A stretch of 8,676 nucleotides of DNA from an uncultured Mycoplasma sp. GTDB lineage: Bacteria; Bacillota_I; Bacilli_A; RF39; UBA660. The position numbers were made by a program, and so were the translations under genes. Shown here piece after piece: positions 1 through 4,901 of this stretch (the stretch's first letter is position 1; every line of letters begins with the position of its first letter). Where the stretch lies: positions 1 to 8,676 of the forward strand of contig CANDSI010000032.1 of the NCBI GenBank assembly GCA_947388575.1. The letters are read 5' to 3'. The notes beneath the pieces are model-generated. The model did not search any database, was not told the DNA's origin, and saw only the letters and a list, made by a program, of their open reading frames with translations.

Positions 1-68
1 GTTCTTCTATGAAACATCATAAACAATTAATTGTAATAGGAAATATATTTGATAAGGGAGTGGAATAA
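1..68 (+). CDS. C-terminal end of a probable YopX-family phage protein (partial)
   Basis: The reading frame with codons beginning at position 3 is open from the left edge to TAA at 66-68, and its stop touches the start of the next gene at 69. It encodes about 21 residues ending IVIGNIFDKGVE. The core VIGNI(F/Y)D is the usual tail of YopX proteins, which are small phage and mobile-element proteins of unknown function. Only the tail is visible, so the family assignment rests on one short motif. An internal ATG at 9 would give a 19-residue peptide but has no ribosome site in front of it, so a truncated larger gene is more likely. The tail lacks the longer PELL-type ending I associate with many YopX proteins. 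Confidence 0.5.
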   Translation, partial: SSMKHHKQLIVIGNIFDKGVE

Positions 69-461
69 ATGGAATATAGAAAATGGTTAGAATATATACA
101 AGTTAATAATGCTAGAAAAATAAACAAGAAAATAAAAAAATTAAAAGATAAAAACTTAATTAATGAAGAAATGATAAGCGATACTTTTCATACATTTGAA
201 AGCTTATATTTTCAAAGACTTATATTATTTGCAACTATTTGTAAGAAAAACAAAGACAAAGCATATAGAAGTAAACTACATGCAGATGGAACTATGTTTA
301 CAGATTATTTTATAGTAGGAATAGAAACACCAAGAGGCAATTACACTTATCATTATCATAAACAATATTGGGGATATTTTAAAGATATTAAAATACTAGA
401 TAAAGCACCAGAATGGGATGGGCATACAGAACAAGATGTAACTAGGTTATTAGATTTATAG
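69..461 (+). CDS. WDGH-domain phage protein
   Basis: A 130-residue protein with a GGGAG ribosome site at 56-60, eight bases before the ATG. The N-terminal third is lysine-rich and helical (residues 1-50). The C-terminal third carries an aromatic/His stretch (YHYHKQYWGYF, about residues 94-104) followed by APEWDGHTEQDVTRLLDL at 113-130. This ending is the signature of the WDGH domain, seen alone or at the C-terminus of many Gram-positive phage proteins of unknown biochemical role. The central part (about residues 66-95) includes HADGTMFTDYFIVGIET, likely a beta-rich fold that continues into the WDGH tail. It sits in a head-to-tail early-type operon; the preceding stop codon directly abuts its start, so coupled translation is expected. 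Family recognition is good; the function is unknown. Confidence 0.8.
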   Translation: MEYRKWLEYIQVNNARKINKKIKKLKDKNLINEEMISDTFHTFESLYFQRLILFATICKKNKDKAYRSKLHADGTMFTDYFIVGIETPRGNYTYHYHKQYWGYFKDIKILDKAPEWDGHTEQDVTRLLDL

Positions 462-473
462 GAGATGATATTA

Positions 474-701
474 ATGAAATTATGGATAAGAAGTCAAGAT
501 AAAAGAACGTTAGTTGCAGTTAAAGAACCTATTACACAATTTTGTAATTGTATATTTTACAAAGGATATATATTAGGAGATTATAAAGATGAAAAGAGAG
601 CATTAAAAATACTTGATAATATAGAAGAACATATCTCTAACATAAATGATGAAGAGGATGGAAACAGTTATTATCCAATATTTCAAATGCCTAAGGAGTA
701 A
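474..701 (+). CDS. Conserved small phage protein (MKLWIRSQDK type), unknown function
   Basis: A 75-residue protein. Two in-frame ATGs exist, at 465 and 474. The GGAG at 461-464 touches the first ATG and is correctly spaced (nine bases) for the second, so 474 is chosen. The protein begins MKLWIRSQDK and ends YPIFQMPKE. A middle segment (DEKRALKILDNIEEHI, about residues 38-53) is a predicted helix. I recognise this layout, in which an N-terminal IRSQDK strand is followed by an ERAL.(V/I)LD.IE helix and an MP(K/E)E tail, as a recurrent hypothetical family in Bacillota phages and conjugative elements. No catalytic motif is visible. It lies between the WDGH gene and another small unknown gene, separated by a 12-base gap and a 3-base gap, so it is part of the same operon. 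Confidence 0.75.
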   Translation: MKLWIRSQDKRTLVAVKEPITQFCNCIFYKGYILGDYKDEKRALKILDNIEEHISNINDEEDGNSYYPIFQMPKE

Positions 702-704
702 TAT

Positions 705-938
705 ATGAAATATTTAAAAATAAAAGATAATGTAGATTTAAAAGAGTTAGAAAAGTTTGGGTTTAAAAAGAAATATTATTACAATGGTTATGTTCTTTGT
801 AGTGAAAATAGAGATACAAGACAAGATATATTTTTTGATTTAAAAACAAGAAAAATGTTATTTTGCAATTATGGTTATGATATATTATTTGATTTAATAA
901 AAGCTGATTTAATTGAGGTGGTGGAAAATGACAATTAA
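705..938 (+). CDS. Small hypothetical phage protein
   Basis: A 77-residue basic, aromatic-rich protein that I do not recognise beyond its general type. An AAGGAG-type ribosome site at 694-698 overlaps the end of the preceding gene, and the start ATG at 705 lies three bases after that gene's stop. The sequence opens MKYLKIKDNVDLKELEKFGFK, then runs through alternating aromatic residues (KKYYYNGYVLCS) and a segment DIFFDLKTRKMLFC that reads as two beta strands, ending in an acidic helix (LIKADLIEVVEND). The pattern of a short helix, a beta hairpin and a final strand is common among small phage accessory proteins that score as alpha/beta folds. There is no signal peptide or membrane segment. Its last 11 bases overlap the next gene. 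Confidence 0.7.
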   Translation: MKYLKIKDNVDLKELEKFGFKKKYYYNGYVLCSENRDTRQDIFFDLKTRKMLFCNYGYDILFDLIKADLIEVVENDN

Positions 939-1197
939 TTTTAATGATGAAGATATTAAAAACGCAAAGATAGGCTTAGCAAATCAAACTTTAACATCGT
1001 TGCAGAGTGCTTTCTTAATGCAATATATAATTAATTTGGAACAAAAAGAGGTAAATCTAATAAAGTATTTAGAAGATAAGATAAAATATATTAAATCAAA
1101 TTGTAGTCAAATAGGTGGTAATTGGTTTAATATGAGCTATATGATAGAAGCATACGAAGATATTTTAGAAAGAGTAAAGAGTGGTAAGTATGATTGA
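928..1197 (+). CDS. Small helical hypothetical phage protein
   Basis: An 89-residue, mostly helical, acidic/lysine-rich protein starting MTINFNDEDIKNAKIG. An in-frame TTG at 913 would add five residues, but the GAGGTG ribosome site at 915-920 lies inside that extension and is properly spaced for the ATG at 928, so 928 is chosen. The start overlaps the end of the previous gene by 11 bases, which implies translational coupling. Residues 25-60 (LMQYIINLEQKEVNLIKYLEDKIKYIK) look like one long amphipathic helix or coiled coil, and a second helix follows at the C-terminus (MIEAYEDILERVKSG). No enzymatic motif is seen and I do not recognise the family. It may be a small scaffold or regulatory protein, but that is a guess from secondary structure only. 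Confidence 0.7.
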   Translation: MTINFNDEDIKNAKIGLANQTLTSLQSAFLMQYIINLEQKEVNLIKYLEDKIKYIKSNCSQIGGNWFNMSYMIEAYEDILERVKSGKYD

Positions 1198-1591
1198 TAA
1201 AATAATAGAACTATTTGAAAAAGGTTATTGTAATGATTGTAATGAGCTAAATTGTTTAGGAGGAGAACCATCTTCTAAAATAGTAGCAAAGGCTATTAAA
1301 AAATTACAACAAGAAAATGAAACTCTCAAGCAAACGCATGATTATGATTTAAAGATGATAGACGAAGTAAAAAGAAATTCGGCAGAACTTCTTCAAGAAA
1401 ATAGACGACTAAAAGAACAACTCAAACAAAGAGATGAAGTTATTGATGAGGCAATAAATAAATGTGAATTAGAAATAAGAGCCAGTTCCTATCAGTATGA
1501 AAAAAATCATAAACAACAAGAACTTTGCTATAAAGTAGCACATGAAAGAATTATGGAGATTCTAAACAAATACAAAGGAGATAACAAATGA
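1190..1591 (+). CDS. Coiled-coil hypothetical protein with N-terminal Cys motif
   Basis: A 133-residue protein. A GTG at 1181 is in frame, but AAAGAGTGG at 1177-1183 is better placed as a ribosome site for the ATG at 1190, so that start is used. It overlaps the preceding gene by eight bases. The N-terminus has C14-x2-C17-x4-C22 followed by GGEPSSK, which could bind a metal but lacks an obvious fourth ligand nearby. Residues about 40-100 form a strong coiled coil (LQQENETLKQ, LLQENRRLKEQLKQRDEVIDEA). Similar proteins with a short N-terminal domain and QENxxLKEQL heptads are common in the early regions of Bacillota phages and have no assigned role. The next gene starts inside its stop codon (ATGA overlap at 1588-1591). 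Confidence 0.75.
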   Translation: MIDKIIELFEKGYCNDCNELNCLGGEPSSKIVAKAIKKLQQENETLKQTHDYDLKMIDEVKRNSAELLQENRRLKEQLKQRDEVIDEAINKCELEIRASSYQYEKNHKQQELCYKVAHERIMEILNKYKGDNK

Positions 1592-1998
1592 ATAAAGAAG
1601 AATGTATGTTAGCACTAGAGCAAATGATATTAGAATTGCCACAATATAGAAAAATAACAAATGAACTATGTAACAGGTTTATTCCTATGTATGTAAGAAA
1701 TAATTATGAACAAGAGCAAATTTACATAGAAGGAGATCATAGTTCAAGTAAAAATTATTGTTGGGATATATATGATACTATTCCTATTAGCATTATAGAG
1801 TCAATATTAGATAATTTTAAAGAGCAAGATGACATTAAAGAAGAAAACACCAATTTAAAACAAGCACTATATGAAATAAAGGAATATATAAAAGGAGCTT
1901 ATGAAATGGCAACTTATACAAAAAGTGTAAGTTTGGATAAAGAAAATATAGAAGATATTCTACAAATAATAGATAAATATATGAAAGAAGATGATTAA
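1588..1998 (+). CDS. Hypothetical phage protein with C-terminal coiled coil
   Basis: A 136-residue protein with a strong AAAGGAGAT ribosome site at 1574-1582 and an ATGA overlap with the preceding stop, indicating coupled translation. The N-terminal half (residues 1-75) mixes helices with a Tyr/Trp-rich patch (SSSKNYCWDIYDTIPISIIESILDNF). From about residue 80 it becomes a coiled coil with EENTNLKQALYEIKEYI. It shares this 'ENxxLKQAL' helix with its upstream neighbour, so the two may interact through coiled coils; this is inference. No active-site motif, membrane segment or signal peptide is visible, and I do not recognise a named family. The last eight bases overlap the following gene. Confidence 0.7.
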   Translation: MNKEECMLALEQMILELPQYRKITNELCNRFIPMYVRNNYEQEQIYIEGDHSSSKNYCWDIYDTIPISIIESILDNFKEQDDIKEENTNLKQALYEIKEYIKGAYEMATYTKSVSLDKENIEDILQIIDKYMKEDD

Positions 1999-2398
1999 AA
2001 TTGATATATTAGAAACTATAATAGTAGTTATACAATATTTAGATGAACTAGAAAATTATATAAATACCTTAGAAGATAAGTATATTAAAATTAATCAAAA
2101 TCAACAAGATTTACTTCATTTAATAGAAAATAATAAATTAAAAACTAATGAATGTTATAGAGTAATAAAAGAACTTCATAAAGTAAGATTGGAACGCAGA
2201 AAAATAAAAAATGATATGGAATTAGCAAATACATTTAAGTTACATAAAACTCAATTATTAAGTATAAGTAATAGAGAATTTTTAAAAGGCTTACTAACAA
2301 AAAAACAAGAGCAATTAGTAACAAGCAAGTATAAAAATAGAATCTATACAGAAGATGAGTTAAAGGAGATGATGGGTAGTGAAAGAGAAGATATTTAA
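1991..2398 (+). CDS. Conserved helical phage protein (LELxxYI...ERRKIKND type)
   Basis: A 135-residue, nearly all-helical, basic protein. The ATG at 1991 overlaps the previous gene by eight bases, with only a weak ribosome site (AAAGAAG at 1983-1989), so coupling probably drives its expression. The sequence YLDELENYINTLEDKYIKINQNQQDLLHLIENNKLKTNE, then IKELHKVRLERRKIKNDMEL, and a C-terminal KNRIYTEDEL segment matches a hypothetical family I have seen repeatedly in Bacillota phage early regions: QQDxLHxIE, followed by L...R.ERRxIKN(D/E). No function is established for that family to my knowledge. Its helical-hairpin shape would suit nucleic-acid or protein binding, but no motif proves this. 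The downstream nucleotidyltransferase begins 20 bases before its stop. Confidence 0.75.
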   Translation: MIKIDILETIIVVIQYLDELENYINTLEDKYIKINQNQQDLLHLIENNKLKTNECYRVIKELHKVRLERRKIKNDMELANTFKLHKTQLLSISNREFLKGLLTKKQEQLVTSKYKNRIYTEDELKEMMGSEREDI

Positions 2399-3248
2399 AA
2401 CTTTATCACAATATAAAAAAATATTAGAAGATAAAGGGCTTAAGGTTATTTATATAGGTTTATATGGTAGTCAAAATTATAATGTGAGTGATGAAATTAG
2501 TGATATTGATGTTAAGGCTATTATATTACCTAGTTTACACGATATAATATTTAGAAAAGTAACTAGCACAATTATTGAATGTGAAAATGGTTCAATAGAT
2601 GTCAAAGATTTAATTACTTTTTACGATGTTATCAAAAAAGGTAATTTTAGTTATATAGAGGCAATAGATACAGAATACTCAATAGGAGACAAATATATTA
2701 AAAATCTATTTAAACAATTTAGGCCAAATTTAAAATCAATATTGGGTGCTATGTATGAAAAGCGAAAAGCTTTAACTCACGAATATCCAAGTAAAAAAGA
2801 AGAATTTAAAAAATGGGGTTTTGACCCTAAACAGTTTCATCACATTATTAGATTATTGGAATTATTGGAATCCAAAACTGATAAAAGTTATTTAGTATAT
2901 AATAACGCAAAAGGCAAAATTATGTTAAAAATTAAAAGAAATGCTTATAATTATCCCAAAGATTTTGTAGAGTATACTAGTGATTTAGCAATAGAGAAAG
3001 CTAAAGATTTAATACCCGAAGATTATAAGTATGAACCTATAAATATTGATAGCGAAATATATAGTTATATAGAAACTAATTTAGCAAAAGAATTGATAAA
3101 TGCAGATGAAATAAGCTATGTAGAAACTTTTAGAACTAGAGGAAATAATATTTCAAAGCAACATTTAAAAAAATTTCCTATATTAAAAGAATTAAAAGGT
3201 AGTGATGATGTGAGATACACTATATATGAAAGCATAGAAATATTATAG
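2379..3248 (+). CDS. Polymerase-beta superfamily nucleotidyltransferase (RlaP/YcgL-like)
   Basis: A 289-residue protein starting at GTG 2379; AAGGAG at 2363-2368 is spaced correctly, and the nearby ATGs at 2369 and 2372 are in the frame of the upstream gene. The N-terminal domain has the nucleotidyltransferase signature: G30-S31 in IGLYGSQNYNV, then SDID with D42 and D44 as metal ligands, and a plausible third carboxylate at D74 (GSIDVKDL). The ILP after the motif and the downstream KGNFSYIEAI helix resemble predicted nucleotidyltransferases of the RlaP/YcgL group, some linked by gene context to RNA repair. The C-terminal half (residues 110-289) is helical with HxxRLLELL and is likely a substrate-binding region. 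Substrate (tRNA end, RNA, protein or small molecule) cannot be read from the sequence. It is the only clear enzyme in the early gene run. Confidence 0.85.
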   Translation: MKEKIFKTLSQYKKILEDKGLKVIYIGLYGSQNYNVSDEISDIDVKAIILPSLHDIIFRKVTSTIIECENGSIDVKDLITFYDVIKKGNFSYIEAIDTEYSIGDKYIKNLFKQFRPNLKSILGAMYEKRKALTHEYPSKKEEFKKWGFDPKQFHHIIRLLELLESKTDKSYLVYNNAKGKIMLKIKRNAYNYPKDFVEYTSDLAIEKAKDLIPEDYKYEPINIDSEIYSYIETNLAKELINADEISYVETFRTRGNNISKQHLKKFPILKELKGSDDVRYTIYESIEIL

Positions 3249-3260
3249 AGAGGTCTAATA

Positions 3261-3437
3261 ATGAAAATAAGATGTAAGAAGTGCAATGATATAATTGAGG
3301 GAGATAAAAAAGGTACACCTATAACTTGCAAGTGTGGAGCTGTATCTATTGATGAAACTGAATATATTTATGTAATTAATGGTAATTATGGAGATTTTGA
3401 AGAAATAATTGAAGATAAAAAAGAAATTGAAAATTAA
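3261..3437 (+). CDS. Zinc-ribbon small phage protein
   Basis: A 58-residue gene between the nucleotidyltransferase and the late regulator. ATG at 3261 follows GAGAGG at 3248-3253 with normal spacing; the stop is TAA at 3435-3437. Four cysteines form C5-x2-C8 (RCKKCND) and C23-x-C25 (TCKCGAVSID), a compact zinc-ribbon pattern. The order RCKKC..II......CKCGAVSID followed by an aromatic strand and an acidic tail (DFEEIIEDKKEIEN) matches a small zinc-ribbon family (of the DUF7695 kind) found widely in Bacillota phages near regulatory genes. The role is unknown; zinc-stabilised protein or nucleic-acid contact is plausible. Codon usage and A/T content match the neighbours, supporting a real gene despite its size. 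Confidence 0.82.
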   Translation: MKIRCKKCNDIIEGDKKGTPITCKCGAVSIDETEYIYVINGNYGDFEEIIEDKKEIEN

Positions 3438-3443
3438 AAGGTG

Positions 3444-3475
3444 TGTCATTTAAAAAGGAAGGCTTTTAAATGATA
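3444..3475 (+). promoter_or_regulatory. Hairpin displaying the ribosome site of the late-regulator gene
   Basis: Bases 3446-3455 are perfectly complementary to 3464-3473 (10 bp), extended by a G-U and a T-A pair to 3444/3475. The eight-base loop at 3456-3463 is AGGAAGGC, which is the Shine-Dalgarno sequence of the gene starting at 3470. The start codon (3470-3472) sits in the 3' arm. In RNA this would expose the ribosome site but pair the start codon; in DNA it is a palindrome that a dimeric protein could bind. The symmetry is directly seen; a control function is inferred. Confidence 0.6.
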
Positions 3476-3889
3476 AATGGAAAAGAATTAACAGTACAAG
3501 AAATTTTAGAAGAAATGGATGAATTAAAAGAAAGATATTATTATGTTGCAAATTTATTACATAAAAATTTTCTTTCAATTAGATTAAAAGGTGTAGAATT
3601 AAAAGATATTATGGTTAAAGGTGGAAGAAAAACGTCAGATAAAATATTATTATCAATAGCTAGAAGCGAAGATTTAAATATAGAATTAGAAAGTGCTAGG
3701 GAAAGTTATTACTCTTATAAAGATTTATTAATTGATAAAATAATAGAAATGAAGAAAACTAAAAGTGTAGATGAAATGATAGCATTTTATAGAGATACTA
3801 TGCACTATAAATTTGAAGATATAGGAATACTAGTAAATTATAGTACTAAACAAGTTAAAAGAAAATATTATAAATTAAAAGAAAAATAA
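3470..3889 (+). CDS. Sigma-like HTH protein, probable late-gene activator (ArpU/RinA-type position)
   Basis: A 139-residue basic protein with AGGAAGG at 3456-3462 before ATG 3470. Residues 8-40 (EILEEMDELKERYYYVANLL) form a helix or coiled coil. Residues about 70-100 form a second long helix. The C-terminus (about 108-139, YKFEDIGILVNYSTKQVKRKYYKLKEK) has the shape of a sigma-70 region-4 helix-turn-helix: DIG.L...S...V.R...K. Small proteins with this layout, placed immediately before terminase genes, are phage late regulators such as ArpU and RinA in Bacillota. Directly downstream lie two ATGTCCC repeats and an extended -10 box (3893-3935), a reasonable target. The DNA-binding reading is good; the activator role comes from position and architecture. 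It is not assigned to a specific named family because no full-length motif decides between them. Confidence 0.75.
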   Translation: MINGKELTVQEILEEMDELKERYYYVANLLHKNFLSIRLKGVELKDIMVKGGRKTSDKILLSIARSEDLNIELESARESYYSYKDLLIDKIIEMKKTKSVDEMIAFYRDTMHYKFEDIGILVNYSTKQVKRKYYKLKEK

Positions 3890-3892
3890 AAG

Positions 3893-3935
3893 ATGTCCCC
3901 CAATGTCCCTAAAATTTGTGTTAATATGGTATCAT
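3893..3935 (+). promoter_or_regulatory. Candidate activator-dependent late promoter with TGTCCC direct repeats
   Basis: The seven-base word ATGTCCC occurs at 3893-3899 and again at 3903-3909, exactly 10 bp apart, so both copies face the same side of the helix. Downstream is TGGTATCAT (3927-3935), an extended -10 box whose hexamer TATCAT matches TATAAT at five of six positions. No -35 consensus is present at the normal distance; the second repeat would sit near -39 to -33 for a start around 3942. This is the arrangement expected of a promoter driven by an activator bound next to RNA polymerase. The likely activator is encoded immediately upstream. Transcription from here would cover the large RNA, both tRNAs and possibly the late genes. 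Confidence 0.5.
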
Positions 3936-3956
3936 AAGATATTTTTAATATCTTAT
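3934..3956. repeat. 10-bp perfect inverted repeat at the predicted transcription start
   Basis: ATAAGATATT at 3934-3943 and AATATCTTAT at 3947-3956 are perfect complements separated by TTT. No T-tract follows on either strand, so it is not an intrinsic terminator. It overlaps the -10 box end and the predicted start of the candidate late promoter, the place where a repressor operator would lie; alternatively it caps the 5' end of the transcript. Confidence 0.55.
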
Positions 3957-3984
3957 ATGGCGCACTTTTGACTTCATAATCTAA

Positions 3985-4044
3985 ACACTATCATTAGTTG
4001 ATAGTGTACTGATAGTTAGTTGCCCTTGATTAACTAACTATCGG
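3985..4044 (+). promoter_or_regulatory. Two adjacent hairpins with exchangeable arms upstream of the large RNA
   Basis: Hairpin one pairs ACACTATC (3985-3992) with GATAGTGT (4000-4007). Hairpin two pairs 4009-4021 with 4032-4044 (13 bp including one wobble), with a ten-base loop at 4022-4031. Both contain the same ACTATC/GATAGT core, so arms could swap partners. The 3' arm of the second hairpin (CTAAC at 4034-4038) is also complementary to GTTAG at 4073-4077 in the closing helix of the large RNA. This leader may be a folding or processing domain of that RNA, or an independent switch; the sequence does not decide. Confidence 0.5.
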
Positions 4045-4056
4045 TGCCCTGTTAAT

Positions 4057-4654
4057 TAATTGTTCTTTGAAAGTTAGATAACGAACCATATGAAAGGTAA
4101 CAAGACAATGTTATATGGATATAACCATAACTTTTTACTTTCGAGAGAGATTTTGAAAGGGATAGAGATTTTATTACTAGCAATAGTAGTAAGATGACCT
4201 ACAAAGTAGGTAACTTGGTTATAGTGGTTTATTATAAAGGTTTATAAGGTACAAAACTGAACGTGATAATCACAAAACTCACCTATACAGTAAAGGGTGG
4301 ATAAAAGATATATGGAATACTATCTTTGGCAAGATAGAGTGAAGTATAAATGCCAATAAGTCATTTTGTAGTTGATGTCTAGTAATAGACTATAAGTTCA
4401 GAAGTTGGTTAAAGTAGCACAAATCTACAAGTAATGGTTAGGAACTAATTTTCGATTAAGCGAAAAAGAAAATGAAAGAAACCTATGTGTGTGAAATTTG
4501 GGAGTGCAAGCCTCCTCTAGTATTAAAAGGTAAATGAAGAATAGTGGTCGCTCCATTATGAGGGCATTTACTGGCTATTGACTGAAATAAAAAATAGATT
4601 TTTATAATAAATTAATGTGAGAAACATCTTTATCTAATTTTTAAAGAACAATTA
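4057..4654 (+). ncRNA. Large ornate structured RNA, probably ROOL class
   Basis: This roughly 600-base stretch has no credible open reading frame. Its ends are complementary: 4057-4081 pairs with 4630-4654 as a 25-bp helix with only two G-U wobbles. Inside are many hairpins: 4171-4179/4184-4192 with a GCAA (GNRA) tetraloop; 4377-4381/4386-4390 with a GUAA (GNRA) tetraloop; 4197-4202/4206-4211; 4320-4326/4331-4337; 4449-4454/4461-4466; and 4541-4547/4553-4559 nested in 4530-4536/4565-4571. The loop at 4326-4330 (TTGGC) is complementary to 4352-4356 (GCCAA), a possible pseudoknot. Two multibranch domains can be drawn (4086-4118 and 4121-4223). ROOL RNAs are about 580 nt, occur in phages and prophages of Bacillota, often lie beside tRNA genes, and form large RNA-only cages; length, context and complexity all fit. 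GOLLD RNAs share the context but are usually longer. Class naming is inference; the structured-RNA call is strong. Confidence 0.75.
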
Positions 4655-4666
4655 TTTAATACAAAT

Positions 4667-4741
4667 GGTTCGTTGGTATAATGGTTATTATGCTTGACTG
4701 TCTATCAAGCGACAAGAGTTCAATTCTCTTACGGACCGCCA
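4667..4741 (+). tRNA. tRNA-Asp (GUC)
   Basis: A complete 75-base tRNA with encoded CCA. The acceptor stem pairs 4667-4673 with 4731-4737 (one U-G wobble). The D arm is 4676-4691 with GG in the loop; the anticodon stem 4693-4697/4705-4709 encloses loop CUGUCUA with anticodon GUC at 4700-4702. The T arm is 4714-4718/4726-4730 with loop UUCAAUU. The discriminator is G4738, the aspartate identity base, followed by CCA at 4739-4741. The gene starts 12 bases after the large RNA's closing helix, so RNase P cutting at 4667 would also define that RNA's 3' end. The D stem has only three pairs (13-22 is U-U). Confidence 0.93.
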
Positions 4742-4747
4742 AATGTT

Positions 4748-4891
4748 TTTATTCAAGAGTATAAGTAACCCCCTTTAACTTAACAAAAAAATAAACTTAA
4801 CCTAACTGAATAATATAAATAATTCAATGTATATACCAAATTCTTAAAATGAAATTTTTTCTTTTTTTAATTACTTATACTCTTGAATAAA
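4748..4891. repeat. Inter-tRNA element bounded by a 21-bp perfect inverted repeat
   Basis: Positions 4748-4768 are the exact reverse complement of 4871-4891. The arms begin six bases after tRNA-Asp and end ten bases before tRNA-fMet, filling the whole spacer. The 102-base interior has no reading frame, holds AACTTAAC twice (4777-4784 and 4794-4801), and a T-rich tract with one C at 4855-4868. In the transcript this would fold as one long stem, a good substrate for RNase III and a way to release both tRNAs. It could instead be a small mobile palindrome or a second small RNA. Confidence 0.65.
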
Positions 4892-4901
4892 TTTATTATA
4901 T

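Noticed and set aside
465..476. ATG at 465 as start of the small gene
   Set aside because: The GGAG ribosome site touches this ATG; the in-frame ATG at 474 has proper spacing.
913..930. TTG at 913 as start
   Set aside because: The ribosome site GAGGTG lies inside this extension and serves the ATG at 928.
3116..3449. Two minus-strand frames over the nucleotidyltransferase end and the zinc-ribbon gene
   Set aside because: The plus strand has a recognisable zinc ribbon and a clean operon layout; the minus frames are hydrophobic shadows.
4548..4553. TCGCTC shared between the large RNA and the start of tRNA-fMet
   Set aside because: Only six bases match, in the same orientation rather than complementary; chance is a sufficient explanation.
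4057..4654. GOLLD RNA, group I or group II intron as identity of the large RNA
   Set aside because: GOLLD RNAs are usually noticeably longer. No interrupted gene flanks the element, and I see no intron core or domain V. ROOL class fits length and context better, though GOLLD is not fully excluded.
4846..4868. Possible terminator before the T-rich tract inside the inter-tRNA element
   Set aside because: The only stem is five A-T pairs (4846-4850/4854-4858) and the T run is interrupted; too weak to call.
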